Assembly: GCA_021782815.1 (NCBI GenBank)
Contig: JAJXUO010000028.1
Location: 1 to 40,077, forward strand
Reading direction: 5' to 3'
Length of the DNA stretch: 40,077 nt
Origin: Pseudomonadota bacterium
GTDB lineage: Bacteria; Pseudomonadota; Alphaproteobacteria; Rhodospirillales; Magnetospirillaceae
Position numbers and translations under genes: made by a program
In this document: piece after piece, positions 1-8,880 of the stretch
How positions within the stretch are numbered: the first letter of the stretch is position 1
Layout of the letters: every line of letters starts with the position of its first letter
Notes under the pieces: generated by a model
What the model was told of the DNA's origin: nothing
Seen by the model: only the letters and a program-made list of their open reading frames with translations
Database searches by the model: none

Positions 1-168
1 GATCGGCGCTGCCACGGCATACCTCCAGCTGTTTGCCAGAGTGATTCACATTCCGACCGTCTTGGGAATCCCCGTTGTGAGTCTCATTCAGTGCAGGTTG
101 GTATGATAGGGTGATGTCAAATATGTAATATAACAATAACTCTTGAGGCGTGAGATGAGGTTTGAGCC

Positions 169-1122
169 GTGATCCCGGCCGGCGACTTCAGCAAGGTCGA
201 TGCCTTGGTGGCCGTGGACAATCCCGGTCTGCGTCAGGGCCTGCGCGAGGCCTTGCGCCGGATCGGTTGTCAGCAAATTGTGGAAGCCACCAACGGCCTG
301 CAGGTGCAACGGGCCCTGACCGACAGCAAATTCGATCTGATGGTCATGGTCAGCGAAATGGAGGATCTGTTCCTGGGCGAGCTGGTGCGCGATTTGCGCC
401 ACAACCGCCTGGGGCCGCATCCCTTTCCGCTGGTGGTGATGCTGTCCACCATGGCCGAGTTCGAGTATGTGCGCCGGCTGGTGGATTGCGGCCCCGACGA
501 TGTGCTGCTGATGCCGGTGGCCCCCGACAGCATGCTGTCGCGCATGCGCACGCTGGTGCTGGCCCGGAAACCCTTTGTCGTCACCCACGATTATGTCGGC
601 CCCGACCGCCGCAAGAATCACCGTCCCAGCGTCGGCGGCGAATCGGCGCCCATGCTGGAGGTGCCCAATCCGGTGGCGGCCAAGGTGTATCGCGTCGACG
701 AAACCGGGCTGGAACGGGATATCCGGCAGGTGCGCCAGCGTCTCAACCTGTTGAAGATCGAGCGGCACGGCGTGCAGATCGCCTGGCTGGAAAAACAGTT
801 GCTGCAGCTGTTCTCGGCCCAGCAGCCCGACGAGCGCCTGATGCGGATGCACAGCCTGCATCTGGTGGATATCGCCGAGGATGTGCGCGGCCGCACCGCT
901 CCCTGGCAGGATGCGGCGCTGGATCAGGCCTGCCGCCAGTTGCAGGACGTGGCGCACCGCGTGGGCGATGCCGGACGGGCGGCCATGGGGCCGCTGCTGG
1001 ATGAACTGTCGCAAGGCTGCCGCGCCGCTTCCGCCGAAATCACGCGCTGCATGGCGCGGGCGGGCCGCGGCTGGATGCCGCCGGAGGGGGGCGCGCTCAC
1101 CGCCGAGCGAGGGGGATCATAG
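169..1122 (+). CDS. Degenerate receiver-domain protein (pseudo-response regulator)
   Basis: A 317-aa soluble protein. Residues 10-130 have the length and pattern of a response-regulator receiver domain, with D17 in the first acidic loop. Where the phosphorylated Asp should follow FDLMVM there is V61, and the usual Lys-Pro near residue 117 reads MPV, so phosphorylation in the normal way looks impossible. Directly after the domain comes a YVGPDRR motif (about residues 144-150), which I associate with alphaproteobacterial receiver proteins. The remaining 160 residues are helical and charged with no domain I recognise. It starts at GTG with GAGG eight bases upstream, and an AT-rich, promoter-like stretch lies at 118-141. 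Its stop overlaps the convergent transglutaminase gene by 6 bp. Function unknown; a protein-protein signalling role is inferred. Confidence 0.8.
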   Translation: MIPAGDFSKVDALVAVDNPGLRQGLREALRRIGCQQIVEATNGLQVQRALTDSKFDLMVMVSEMEDLFLGELVRDLRHNRLGPHPFPLVVMLSTMAEFEYVRRLVDCGPDDVLLMPVAPDSMLSRMRTLVLARKPFVVTHDYVGPDRRKNHRPSVGGESAPMLEVPNPVAAKVYRVDETGLERDIRQVRQRLNLLKIERHGVQIAWLEKQLLQLFSAQQPDERLMRMHSLHLVDIAEDVRGRTAPWQDAALDQACRQLQDVAHRVGDAGRAAMGPLLDELSQGCRAASAEITRCMARAGRGWMPPEGGALTAERGGS

Positions 1123-1995
1123 CGCCTCCACGTCCACCGCCACCTTCAGGCTGTGGTCGCCGCCGCCCAGCACCACGCCGCGCAAGGGGCTGACGTCGCC
1201 GTAGTCGCGGCCCCAGGCGGTGGTGATATGTTCCTTGCCGGGAATGCAGTCGTTGGTGGGATCGAGATCGATCCAGCCGGCGCCGGGCACCCAGGCCGAA
1301 AGCCAGGCGTGGGAGGCGTCGCTGCCGCGCAGTTTTTCCCGGCCGGGCGGGGGCCGGGTCAGCAGATAGCCCGACACATAGCGCGCCGCCAGCCCCAGGG
1401 CGCGCAGACAGCCGATGGCCAGATGGGCGAAATCCTGGCAAACCCCGCGTTTCTCCGCCAGCACCCGCAAAATCGGCGTGGCCAGGGTGGTGGCGGCGGG
1501 GTCGTAGGTGAAATCCCGGTAAAGGCGGTGCATGAGGTCCAGAAGGCCGGCCAGGATGGGCCGTTCCGGCGGGAAGCTGGGGGCGGCATAGGCGAGGAGG
1601 GCCGGATCGCCGCAGGGGATGAAGGGACTGTCGAAGGTGAATTCCATGGCGTCCAGCAGGGTGGGGCCATTGGCGGCGCGGAGCATGGCCGCCACCGTTT
1701 CCCAGGGCGGGGTTTCGCCGGGCGCGGGCAGGGCGCGGGGATGCACCTCCACCCGGCTGGTGGCCTCCACCGTCAGGGTGCGGTGCGCCTCCTGCAGGGT
1801 GAAGAAAGCCACCCGGTTGCCGAAATAATCGCTGCCCGTCTCGTCCAGCAGGGTGGGGGCGGGATGGATGCGCAAGGAACTGCGGCGGCAGCTCTGGCCA
1901 TCGAAGCCGCGCGGCGTCAGGTGTGCGTGGTGGTAGGCCACCAGCACCGGTTCGGCGTAGCTGTAGGTGGTGACGTGACGGATCAGATAGATCAT
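1117..1995 (-). CDS. Transglutaminase-like cysteine peptidase-fold protein
   Basis: A 292-aa protein with an N-terminal bacterial transglutaminase beta domain (about 1-80, starting MIYLIRHVTTYSY) and a transglutaminase core. The Cys-His-Asp triad is visible as C186 in GVCQDFAHL, H229 in SHAWLSAW and D245 in DLDPTND. Family members cleave or form amide bonds; the substrate is unknown. The ATG overlaps the stop of the upstream ATP-grasp/alpha-E gene as ATGA (1992-1995), so translation is probably coupled. A longer frame reaches 2085 but lies wholly inside the upstream gene, so I chose the internal ATG. It is the last gene of a three-gene operon of a type found in many bacteria. No signal peptide is seen, so it is probably cytoplasmic. 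Confidence 0.9.
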   Translation of the reverse strand: MIYLIRHVTTYSYAEPVLVAYHHAHLTPRGFDGQSCRRSSLRIHPAPTLLDETGSDYFGNRVAFFTLQEAHRTLTVEATSRVEVHPRALPAPGETPPWETVAAMLRAANGPTLLDAMEFTFDSPFIPCGDPALLAYAAPSFPPERPILAGLLDLMHRLYRDFTYDPAATTLATPILRVLAEKRGVCQDFAHLAIGCLRALGLAARYVSGYLLTRPPPGREKLRGSDASHAWLSAWVPGAGWIDLDPTNDCIPGKEHITTAWGRDYGDVSPLRGVVLGGGDHSLKVAVDVEAL

Positions 1996-4529
1996 GGCTG
2001 GGGCTCGCGCAGGGCGGCGGGGGCGGAGCTGCGGCTGACCGCATGGGTGAAATAATCGCGCGTAAGGGTTTCCGAAAGCTCCCACAGCTTGGAGCGCAGG
2101 GTTTCCAGGAAGCCTTCCAGATTATGGTAGCCGCCGTCCTCGTCGGGGCGGCACAGGGCCAGAAGATCGGCGGTGCGCACGGCGCCGCTGAGCCAGATGG
2201 CCAGACGCTGTTCGGGGCCGTAGAACACCGACCGGCGGGTGACGGCCAACTGCTCCATATGGGCGCTCAAGGCCACGATCTGGAAGGCCAGCGAGCGGGG
2301 ATTGCTTTCGTCGGCCAGCAAAAGGTCCAGCACCGGGGCGAACTGCGGCGCCGAGAAGTAGCGCGAGCGGTAGGTGATGGTGCTGTCGGAGATTTCCAGC
2401 AGCACATCCAGTTCCGGCCCGGCCACGCCGTCCTTGTAGGCCAGGGCGCCCGACAGGGTTTCCACCACATGCACGGCCCGTTCCAGGCGCCGGCCGATAT
2501 CGACGAAGCGCCAGGACAGGCCGCGCGTCATGTTCTCCATGGCCAGGCCGCTCAAGGCCTCGCCGGCCAGCACCACGTCGTTGAGGGCCGAGAGGGCGTC
2601 CTCGTGGTTCAGGCGGTTGCCGTCGTCCTGGGCGTCCACCGTTTCGGCCAGGCGGCCGACGGCGCGCCAGGTGTCGGCGGACAGGCGGTCGCGCACCAGC
2701 GAGGCCATGCGCCCCACCCGCTGCACCGTGGCCGCCAGACCGTCGGCATGGGCCGGATCGAAGGCCATCAGGGCGAAGGCGCCGATGGTCCGGGTTTTTT
2801 GCGGCGGCCGGAACACCCGGCGCAGCAGTTCGGCGGCCATGGGCAGCTCGTCGGCGCCGCCGCCGTCGGCCCCCTCGTCCAGCCGCGACAGAATGGCGCG
2901 TAAGAGCCGGGCCATATCCTCGGTGCGTTCCACATGGCGGCCGAACCAGAACAGATTATCGGCGACGCGGCTGGGCAGATCGAGGGAGCCGCGCACCAGC
3001 CGCACCGGCGCCGCCTTGGGACGGCTGGCCGTGGCCGGGCGGGCCTGGCGCTCGCCCAGCACCCAGCAATCCTTGCTGCCGCCGCCCTGTTGCATGGAGA
3101 CGATCAGACCATCCCGTTCCGAGGCGATGCGGGCCAGGCCGCCCGGCATGGCGGCATAGTCGCCGTCGTGGGCGGCGAGGAAGACCCGCAGCATCATGGG
3201 GCGGGGATCAAGCTCGCCCTTGCCCCACACCGGCACCGTGGAGAATTTGGGCCGGGCCTGGGCCAGGAAATCGCCGGGACGGCGGCGGATGGCCGCGGCC
3301 AGATCCTCGCGCCCGGCGCTGTTCAGATGCTCGCCGAAGCGTAAGGTTCCGCGTCCGCCCGAGGTCAGAAAGGGCCGGATCACCAGTTTGTCCAGGCGCT
3401 CCAGCACCTGGGCGCGGTCGGCATCGTGGCCGCACCACCAGCTGGGGACGCCGGGCATGGCCAGGTCCTCGCCCAGAAGATGGCGGCTGAGGGCCGGCAG
3501 GAAGGGGGCCAGACAGCCGCCTTCCACCACGCCCGATCCCAGCATGTTGGCCACCACCACGGTGCCGGCCCGCACCGCCTGCACCAGTCCGGCCACGCCC
3601 AGGGCCGAATCGCCGCGCAGTTCCACCGGATCGCAGAAGGCGGCGTCGGTGCGGCGCAGGATCACGTCCACCGGCTGCAGGCCGTCCAGGGTTTTCAGGA
3701 ACACCCGGCCGTCGCGCACGGTCAGATCCTCGGCCTCCACCAGGGTGAAGCCCAGATGGCGGGCCAGATAGGCGTGTTCGAAATAGGTTTCGTTATAGGG
3801 GCCGGGGGTGAGCAGCACGGTGCGCGGCGTTTCGCGGCTGCGCGGGCTCAACGCCGCCAGATCGTCGCGCAGGGTCTGGAAAAAGGGGGTGAGCGGCTCG
3901 ACGGCGTAGGATTTCATCAGGTCGTTCAGGATGCGCGAGATGATGACGCGGTTTTCCAGGGCGTACCCGGCGCCCGAGGGCGCCTCGCAGCGGTCGCTCA
4001 TCACCTGCCATTGGCCATTGGGGGCGCGGGCGATGTCGACGGCGTAAAAATGCAGATAGATGCCGTCCCGGGGCGTCACGCCGCGCAAGGGGCGCAGATA
4101 GCCGGGATGGGCGAAGGCCAGGGCGGGGGGCAGCAGCCCCTGCGCCAGCAGGGTGCGCGGGCCGTAGAGATCGGCCAGGATCCTGTTCAGCAGACGGGCG
4201 CGTTGCGCCAGCGCCGCGGCGATGCCCCGCCATTCCCGCGCCGGCAGGATCATCGGCACCGGATCCAGCTGCCAGGGGCGGTCCAGCCCGCGCGGGTCGC
4301 CGTAAACATTGTAGGTGACGCCGTTCTCGCGGATCAGACGCTGACCGCCGGCCCAGCGCCGCTCCATCTCGGCGGCGGGCAGGGCGGCCAGGGCGCCCAT
4401 CAGCGGCTCCCAGTGCGGGCGCAATGTGCCGTCCCCGTCCACCATTTCGTCCCAGCGGCCGCGCAGCAGCGGATAGCCCAGGCGGAACGCCCCCGGCAGG
4501 CAGCCCTGTTCGCTGGGTTCCATGCTCAT
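1992..4529 (-). CDS. Circularly permuted ATP-grasp / alpha-E fusion protein
   Basis: An 845-aa fusion. The N-terminal part (about residues 60-490) matches the circularly permuted type 2 ATP-grasp family, with conserved stretches such as NVYGDP, PGPYNETYFEHAYLA and VILRRTDAAFCDP. The C-terminal part (about 515-835) is an alpha-helical alpha-E (DUF403) domain starting near LPSRVADNLFWFGRHVERTED. In many genomes the two domains are separate adjacent genes; here they are one chain. ATP-grasp enzymes ligate carboxylates to amines, and this family has been proposed by comparative genomics to make a peptide or amide-linked metabolite with the neighbouring transglutaminases. The gene starts 40 bp after the DUF2126 gene and ends in an ATGA overlap with the short transglutaminase. 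The product is unknown. Confidence 0.9.
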   Translation of the reverse strand: MSMEPSEQGCLPGAFRLGYPLLRGRWDEMVDGDGTLRPHWEPLMGALAALPAAEMERRWAGGQRLIRENGVTYNVYGDPRGLDRPWQLDPVPMILPAREWRGIAAALAQRARLLNRILADLYGPRTLLAQGLLPPALAFAHPGYLRPLRGVTPRDGIYLHFYAVDIARAPNGQWQVMSDRCEAPSGAGYALENRVIISRILNDLMKSYAVEPLTPFFQTLRDDLAALSPRSRETPRTVLLTPGPYNETYFEHAYLARHLGFTLVEAEDLTVRDGRVFLKTLDGLQPVDVILRRTDAAFCDPVELRGDSALGVAGLVQAVRAGTVVVANMLGSGVVEGGCLAPFLPALSRHLLGEDLAMPGVPSWWCGHDADRAQVLERLDKLVIRPFLTSGGRGTLRFGEHLNSAGREDLAAAIRRRPGDFLAQARPKFSTVPVWGKGELDPRPMMLRVFLAAHDGDYAAMPGGLARIASERDGLIVSMQQGGGSKDCWVLGERQARPATASRPKAAPVRLVRGSLDLPSRVADNLFWFGRHVERTEDMARLLRAILSRLDEGADGGGADELPMAAELLRRVFRPPQKTRTIGAFALMAFDPAHADGLAATVQRVGRMASLVRDRLSADTWRAVGRLAETVDAQDDGNRLNHEDALSALNDVVLAGEALSGLAMENMTRGLSWRFVDIGRRLERAVHVVETLSGALAYKDGVAGPELDVLLEISDSTITYRSRYFSAPQFAPVLDLLLADESNPRSLAFQIVALSAHMEQLAVTRRSVFYGPEQRLAIWLSGAVRTADLLALCRPDEDGGYHNLEGFLETLRSKLWELSETLTRDYFTHAVSRSSAPAALREPQP

Positions 4530-4569
4530 CTGCCGATCCGTTCCGCCCTGTTCGTCCCTGATGCCATGC

Positions 4570-7500
4570 TTAGCCCATTGCGCGGCGCAGGTCGAGGGTT
4601 AGCGGGAAATCGGGGTTGAGGGCGGGGGCGAGCGGATGCAACGCGCCGGGCGTGTGGCCGAAGGGCTGGAAGCGGGCCAGGCGGCGGCTTTCCGCCTCGT
4701 TGGCGTTGACCGGAAAGCTGGTGTAGTTGCGTCCGCCGGGATGGGCCACGTGATAGGTGCAGCCGCCCAGGGAACGGCCCGACCAGCGGTCGGCCACGTC
4801 GAACACCAGCGGCGTGTGCACGCCGATCGTGGGATGCAGGCACGACGGCGGTTGCCAGGCGCGGTAGCGCACCCCGGCCACGAATTCGCCGGGGCGGCCG
4901 GTGGCGGCCAGCGGCAGGGCCACGCCGTTGCAGGTAACGGCATGGCGCTGGCTGATCAGGCCGTCCACCCGCACCTGCAGGCGCTCCAGCGAACTGTCCA
5001 CATAGCGCACGGTGCCGCCGGCGCCGGGTTCCTCGCCCATGACGTGCCAGGGCTCCAGGGCATGGCGCAGTTCCACCCCCACGCCGCCGTAGCGCACCTC
5101 GCCGAAGCGGGGGAAGCGGAATTCGAAATGGGGTTCGAACCAGCTGTCCTGGAACCCGTAACCGGCGGCGCGCAGTTCGGCCAGCACCTCGGTAAAATCC
5201 TGCCAGACGAAATGCGGCAGCATGAAGCGGTCGCGCAGGGCGTGGCCCCAGCGCACCAGCGGCCGGGTATAGGGCTCGAACCAGAAGCGGGCGATCAGGG
5301 CGCGCAGCAGCAGTTGCTGGGCGCAGCTCATGCGGGCGTGCGGCGGCATCTCGAAGGCGCGGAACTCCACCAGCCCCAGCCGTCCGGTGGGGCCGTCGGG
5401 GGAATAGAGCTTGTCGATGCAGATCTCGGTGCGGTGGGTGTTGCCGGAAACGTCGATCAGCACGTTGCGCAGGATGCGGTCGATCAGCCAGGGCGGGCAT
5501 TCCATGCCGGGGCGCGGGATCTGCCCCAGGGCGATCTCCAGCTCGTAGAGGCTGTCGTCGCGCGCCTCGTCGATGCGCGGCGCCTGGCTGGTGGGGCCGA
5601 TGAACAGGCCGGAGAATAGATAGCTCAAGGAGGGATGGGTCTGCCAGTAGCGGATCAGGCTGGCCAGCAGATCGGGGCGGCGCAGGAAGGGGCTGTCGGC
5701 GGCCGAGGCGCCGCCCACCACGATATGGTTGCCGCCGCCGGTGCCGACATGGCGGCCGTCCACCATGAATTTCTCGGCGCCCAGGCGGGCCTCGCGGGCC
5801 AGGTCGTAAAGGCTGACGGTGGTGTCGCGCAGTTGCGCCCAATCGGGGGCGGGGTGGATGTTGACCTCGATGACGCCGGGATCGGGGGTGACCTTGATGA
5901 CGTTGAGGCGCGGATCGTCGGGCGGCGGATAGCCTTCCAGACGCAGCGGCAGCGACAGCTCGGCGGCGGTGTCCTCGATGGCGGCCACCAGCTCCACGAA
6001 GCTGTCGGCATCGGTCAGCGGCGGCAGGAACAGGCAGAGCTTGCCGTCGCGCGGCTGCAGGCACAACGCGGTGCGCACCTGCTGCGCGGCGGGCGGCGGC
6101 GGCGGGGTTTCGTCGGCCGGCAGCGGCGATTGCCGTTCCACCCGGCTGGCGGCGGCATGATGCCGGGGATCGGGCAGGCGGCCGCGCGGGGCGAAGGGAT
6201 CCTGCGGGATATGCCAGGGATAATCGGCGGCGGGGATATAGGGCAGGCTGTCCAGCGGCAGGCGGAAGCCCAGGGGGGAATCGCCGGGCAGCAGATAAAG
6301 ACGCTCGCGCCGCAACGGCCAGGGGCCGCTGGTCCAGCGCCGCCCGTCGAGGCTGTTCCAGCACTGGATGGGCAGGACGAAACCGGCCGGGCGCTGCAGG
6401 CCGTGCTCCAGCACGCGGGCCAGACGGGCGCGGTCGGGTTCGCTGTCCAGGGCCAGGGCGTGCGGATCGACATTGACCGGCAGGGCCCGTTCCTGTTCGG
6501 TGAAATAGAGCGGATCCTCGTAGGCCGGCAGCAGGTTTTCCGGCGAAAGCCCCAGGCGCAGGGCCAGGGTTTCGCCGAACAGGCGGATGGTGTCCTCGTC
6601 GGGGGGCTCGGCGCGGCTTTCCTCGGCCACCAGGGCGGGATCGGTCCACAAGGGCTTGCCGTCGCCGCGCCAGTAAAGGGCGAAGGCCCAGCGCGGCAGC
6701 GGCTCGCCGGGATACCATTTGCCCTGGCCGAAGGTCAGCAGCCCATCGGGCGAGAAGCGTTGGCGCAGGCGCTGGATCAGGTCGTAGGCGCGGTCGCGCT
6801 TGCCGGGACCGGTGGCGGTGGTGTTCCACTCCGCCCCCTCCGTATCGTCGATGGAGACGAAGGTGGGCTCGCCGCCCATGGTCAGGCGGACGTCGCCGCT
6901 TTTCAGCTGGGCGTCCACATGCTGGCCCAGGGCGTCGATCTCGCGCCATTGCCGCTCGCTGTAGGGTTTGGTGACGCGCGGCGTTTCGGCGATGCGATGC
7001 ACGCCCATATGGAAGCCGAACTCCACCTCGCAGGGCTCCACCAGACCGGAAATGGGCGCGGCGGATACCGGATCGGGGGTGCAGGCCAGGGGAATATGCC
7101 CCTCGCCGGCCAAAAGGCCCGAAGTGGGATCGAAGCCGATCCAGCCGGCGCCGGGCAGATAAACCTCGGTCCAGGCGTGCAGATCGGTGAAATCGTCGCT
7201 GGGGCCGGCCGGGCCGTCCAGGGGTTTCTGGTCGGGGGTGAGCTGGATGAGATAGCCCGAGGCGAAGCGGGCGGCGAAGCCCAGATGGCGCAGAATCTGC
7301 ACCAGCAGCCAGGCGCTGTCGCGGCACGAGCCGGTGCCCTTGCTCAAGGTGTCCTCGCAGGACTGCACCCCGGGTTCCATGCGGATCAGATAGCCGATCC
7401 GCTGCTGCAGGGCCTGATTGATCCCCACCAGCATATCCACCGTCGGTTGTTCCTCGCGGGAAATGCCCGCCAGATAGGCAGACAGGGCGGGGCCGGGGGT

Positions 7501-7863
7501 TTCGGCGGCGCGGAAGGGGGCCAGCTCGTTGGTCAGCACCGGATCATAGGCGAAGGGCCAGCGTTCGGCCTCGGGTTCGAGGAAAAAGTCGAACGGGTTG
7601 TAGACGGCCATCTCGGCCACCAGATCCACCTCGAACGACAGCTCGCGCACTTTTTCCGGAAAAACGAAGCGGGCCAGCCAGTTACCCTGGGGATCCTGCT
7701 GCCAGTTGACGAAGTGCCCTTCGGGCTTGACCTTCAATGTATAAGAGAGAACCGGGGTGCGGGCATGAGGCGCGGGGCGCAGACGCACCACCTGGGGGGA
7801 AACGGTCACCGGTTTGTCGTAGCGGTAAGAGGTCAGGTGGTGAAGGGCAACCTGGATGCTCAT
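4570..7863 (-). CDS. Large transglutaminase family protein with DUF2126 domain
   Basis: A 1097-aa protein, first gene of the operon. Residues 1-90 form the bacterial transglutaminase N domain (MSIQVALHHLTSYRYDK). The core carries C180 (GTGSCRDSAW), H229 (DLHAWTEVY) and D245 (GFDPTSG). From about residue 290 to the end is DUF2126, with conserved runs MGGEPTFVSIDD, GGGNHIVVGG and FSGLFIGPTSQAPRIDEAR. This region has been proposed to be an amidoligase of the glutamine-synthetase-like fold (recalled, not checked). The frame is open to 8142, but the added residues are low-quality and overlap the divergent response regulator, so I start at the ATG at 7861-7863, which begins the family's usual N terminus. 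Together with the downstream ATP-grasp/alpha-E and short transglutaminase genes it forms a putative peptide-synthesising or modifying system. Confidence 0.9.
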   Translation of the reverse strand: MSIQVALHHLTSYRYDKPVTVSPQVVRLRPAPHARTPVLSYTLKVKPEGHFVNWQQDPQGNWLARFVFPEKVRELSFEVDLVAEMAVYNPFDFFLEPEAERWPFAYDPVLTNELAPFRAAETPGPALSAYLAGISREEQPTVDMLVGINQALQQRIGYLIRMEPGVQSCEDTLSKGTGSCRDSAWLLVQILRHLGFAARFASGYLIQLTPDQKPLDGPAGPSDDFTDLHAWTEVYLPGAGWIGFDPTSGLLAGEGHIPLACTPDPVSAAPISGLVEPCEVEFGFHMGVHRIAETPRVTKPYSERQWREIDALGQHVDAQLKSGDVRLTMGGEPTFVSIDDTEGAEWNTTATGPGKRDRAYDLIQRLRQRFSPDGLLTFGQGKWYPGEPLPRWAFALYWRGDGKPLWTDPALVAEESRAEPPDEDTIRLFGETLALRLGLSPENLLPAYEDPLYFTEQERALPVNVDPHALALDSEPDRARLARVLEHGLQRPAGFVLPIQCWNSLDGRRWTSGPWPLRRERLYLLPGDSPLGFRLPLDSLPYIPAADYPWHIPQDPFAPRGRLPDPRHHAAASRVERQSPLPADETPPPPPAAQQVRTALCLQPRDGKLCLFLPPLTDADSFVELVAAIEDTAAELSLPLRLEGYPPPDDPRLNVIKVTPDPGVIEVNIHPAPDWAQLRDTTVSLYDLAREARLGAEKFMVDGRHVGTGGGNHIVVGGASAADSPFLRRPDLLASLIRYWQTHPSLSYLFSGLFIGPTSQAPRIDEARDDSLYELEIALGQIPRPGMECPPWLIDRILRNVLIDVSGNTHRTEICIDKLYSPDGPTGRLGLVEFRAFEMPPHARMSCAQQLLLRALIARFWFEPYTRPLVRWGHALRDRFMLPHFVWQDFTEVLAELRAAGYGFQDSWFEPHFEFRFPRFGEVRYGGVGVELRHALEPWHVMGEEPGAGGTVRYVDSSLERLQVRVDGLISQRHAVTCNGVALPLAATGRPGEFVAGVRYRAWQPPSCLHPTIGVHTPLVFDVADRWSGRSLGGCTYHVAHPGGRNYTSFPVNANEAESRRLARFQPFGHTPGALHPLAPALNPDFPLTLDLRRAMG

Positions 7864-8014
7864 GAACGATCTCCCCGTGCGGCCTCGGTCATTGCGATCA
7901 TTCACGCTATTTTTGGGCGCCGCAAGGTGCATTCGGCATCTATGCCTTATAAATAGGCAGTTTTCTCCATTGGGATGTGCCCTCTCGTTCATTTTCGCTT
8001 GGGCTGGGTTGCGT

Positions 8015-8058
8015 ACCCCATATGTCGATGGCATAGTTGGGCTCGACGCCATATGGGG
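8015..8058. other. Inverted repeat CCCCATATG ... CATATGGGG
   Basis: In the 271-bp divergent region between the DUF2126 gene and the response regulator, a 9-bp perfect inverted repeat (8016-8024 and 8050-8058) encloses a 25-base spacer that itself contains GTCGA and TCGAC. It could be a regulator site or a leader hairpin for the gene at 8135. No clear sigma-70 promoter is seen on either strand. Confidence 0.3.
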
Positions 8059-8134
8059 GTGTCTGTTTGTGCGCGCGTGGCGATGGGATGGCCGCCTTCG
8101 ACGCGCGCCGTGACAAGCATGCGCGAGGGTTACC

Positions 8135-8575
8135 GTGAACATTAGCCGCGATTATCATATCCTGGTGCTGGAAGACGAGCCTGCGACTCAGGCCATGCTG
8201 GCCTCGTTGATGGAAGGCGAGGGATTTCGGGTCACAACGGCGGCCAGCAGCGCCCAGGCGCAGGAGGCGGTGGCGCAAACCCGCTTCGATCTGGTGCTGC
8301 TGGACTTGAACCTGCCCGACGACGACGGCCTTTACATCGCCCGCGAGCTGCGGGCGAAATCCGATGTCGGCATCATCATGCTCACCTCCCGCAAAGAGGA
8401 CATCGACCGGGTTATCGGCCTGGAAATGGGGGCTGATGATTACGTCACCAAGCCTTTCTTTCCGCGGGAACTGGTGGCCCGGGTGAAAAACCTGCTGCGC
8501 CGCCTCAACCAGCCGCGCACCACCCGCCGCGTCGACGGGGCGCAGGGCAGCGAGCTGCGCCGCTTCAACGGCTAG
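8135..8575 (+). CDS. Response regulator receiver domain, cut short by an amber codon
   Basis: A 146-aa receiver domain with all key residues: an acidic patch in VLEDEP, a phosphorylatable Asp in LVLLDLNLPDDDG (about residue 59), Thr in MLTSR and Lys in VTKPF. It is the N-terminal half of an OmpR/PhoB-type regulator. The frame ends with TAG at 8573-8575, and the same frame continues directly into the DNA-binding domain. In the linker the residues read FNG-stop-EMDMAKR; related regulators usually have a Trp there, so a TGG to TAG change explains the break. Start is GTG at 8135. Either a receiver-only protein is made, or the gene is a pseudogene, or TAG is read through. No partner kinase is adjacent. 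Confidence 0.75.
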   Translation: MNISRDYHILVLEDEPATQAMLASLMEGEGFRVTTAASSAQAQEAVAQTRFDLVLLDLNLPDDDGLYIARELRAKSDVGIIMLTSRKEDIDRVIGLEMGADDYVTKPFFPRELVARVKNLLRRLNQPRTTRRVDGAQGSELRRFNG

Positions 8576-8578
8576 GAA

Positions 8579-8869
8579 ATGGATATGGCCAAGCGCACCC
8601 TGCTCAATGCCGAAGGGCTGGATATCAGCCTGACCCGCGCCGAGTTCGACCTGTTGACCGCCCTGGTCAACAGCGCCGGGCGGGTGCTGTCGCGCGAGCA
8701 GCTGCTGGACGCCATCGGCAGCCAGTTCTGGACCCCGGTGGACCGGACCATCGATGTGCTGGTCAGCCGCCTGCGCCGCAAGATGGAAGCCGATCCCAAA
8801 TCGCCCACCATGATCCAAACCTCGCACGGCTACGGCTACAAATTCGCCCCTGCCGTCACGGTCGGCTGA
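8579..8869 (+). CDS. OmpR/PhoB-type winged-helix DNA-binding domain, detached from its receiver
   Basis: About 95 residues forming a complete trans_reg_C winged helix: LTRAEFDLLTALVNSAGRVLSREQLL, the recognition-helix region VDRTIDVLVSRLRRKME, and the C-terminal hairpin IQTSHGYGYKF. It is in the same frame as the receiver at 8135 and separated only by the TAG at 8573. Two start codons follow that stop: ATG 8579 and ATG 8585. AGGA at 8574-8577 sits seven bases before ATG 8585, so termination-reinitiation could make a free DNA-binding domain (start then 8585). Without the receiver such a domain could bind DNA independently of phosphorylation. Whether it is expressed cannot be told from sequence. 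Confidence 0.65.
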   Translation: MDMAKRTLLNAEGLDISLTRAEFDLLTALVNSAGRVLSREQLLDAIGSQFWTPVDRTIDVLVSRLRRKMEADPKSPTMIQTSHGYGYKFAPAVTVG

Positions 8870-8880
8870 GCCCCCGCCGC

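Noticed and set aside
1-168. Partial gene at the left edge
   Set aside because: All six frames are interrupted within about 120 bases and none shows a recognisable end of a protein.
4526-7327. A 933-aa minus-strand open frame overlapping the DUF2126 gene
   Set aside because: Arg/Pro/Ala-rich composition without domains; a shadow of the real gene in GC-rich DNA.
5635-7956. A 773-aa plus-strand open frame
   Set aside because: Antisense shadow of the DUF2126 gene, Gly/Gln/His-rich with no family pattern.
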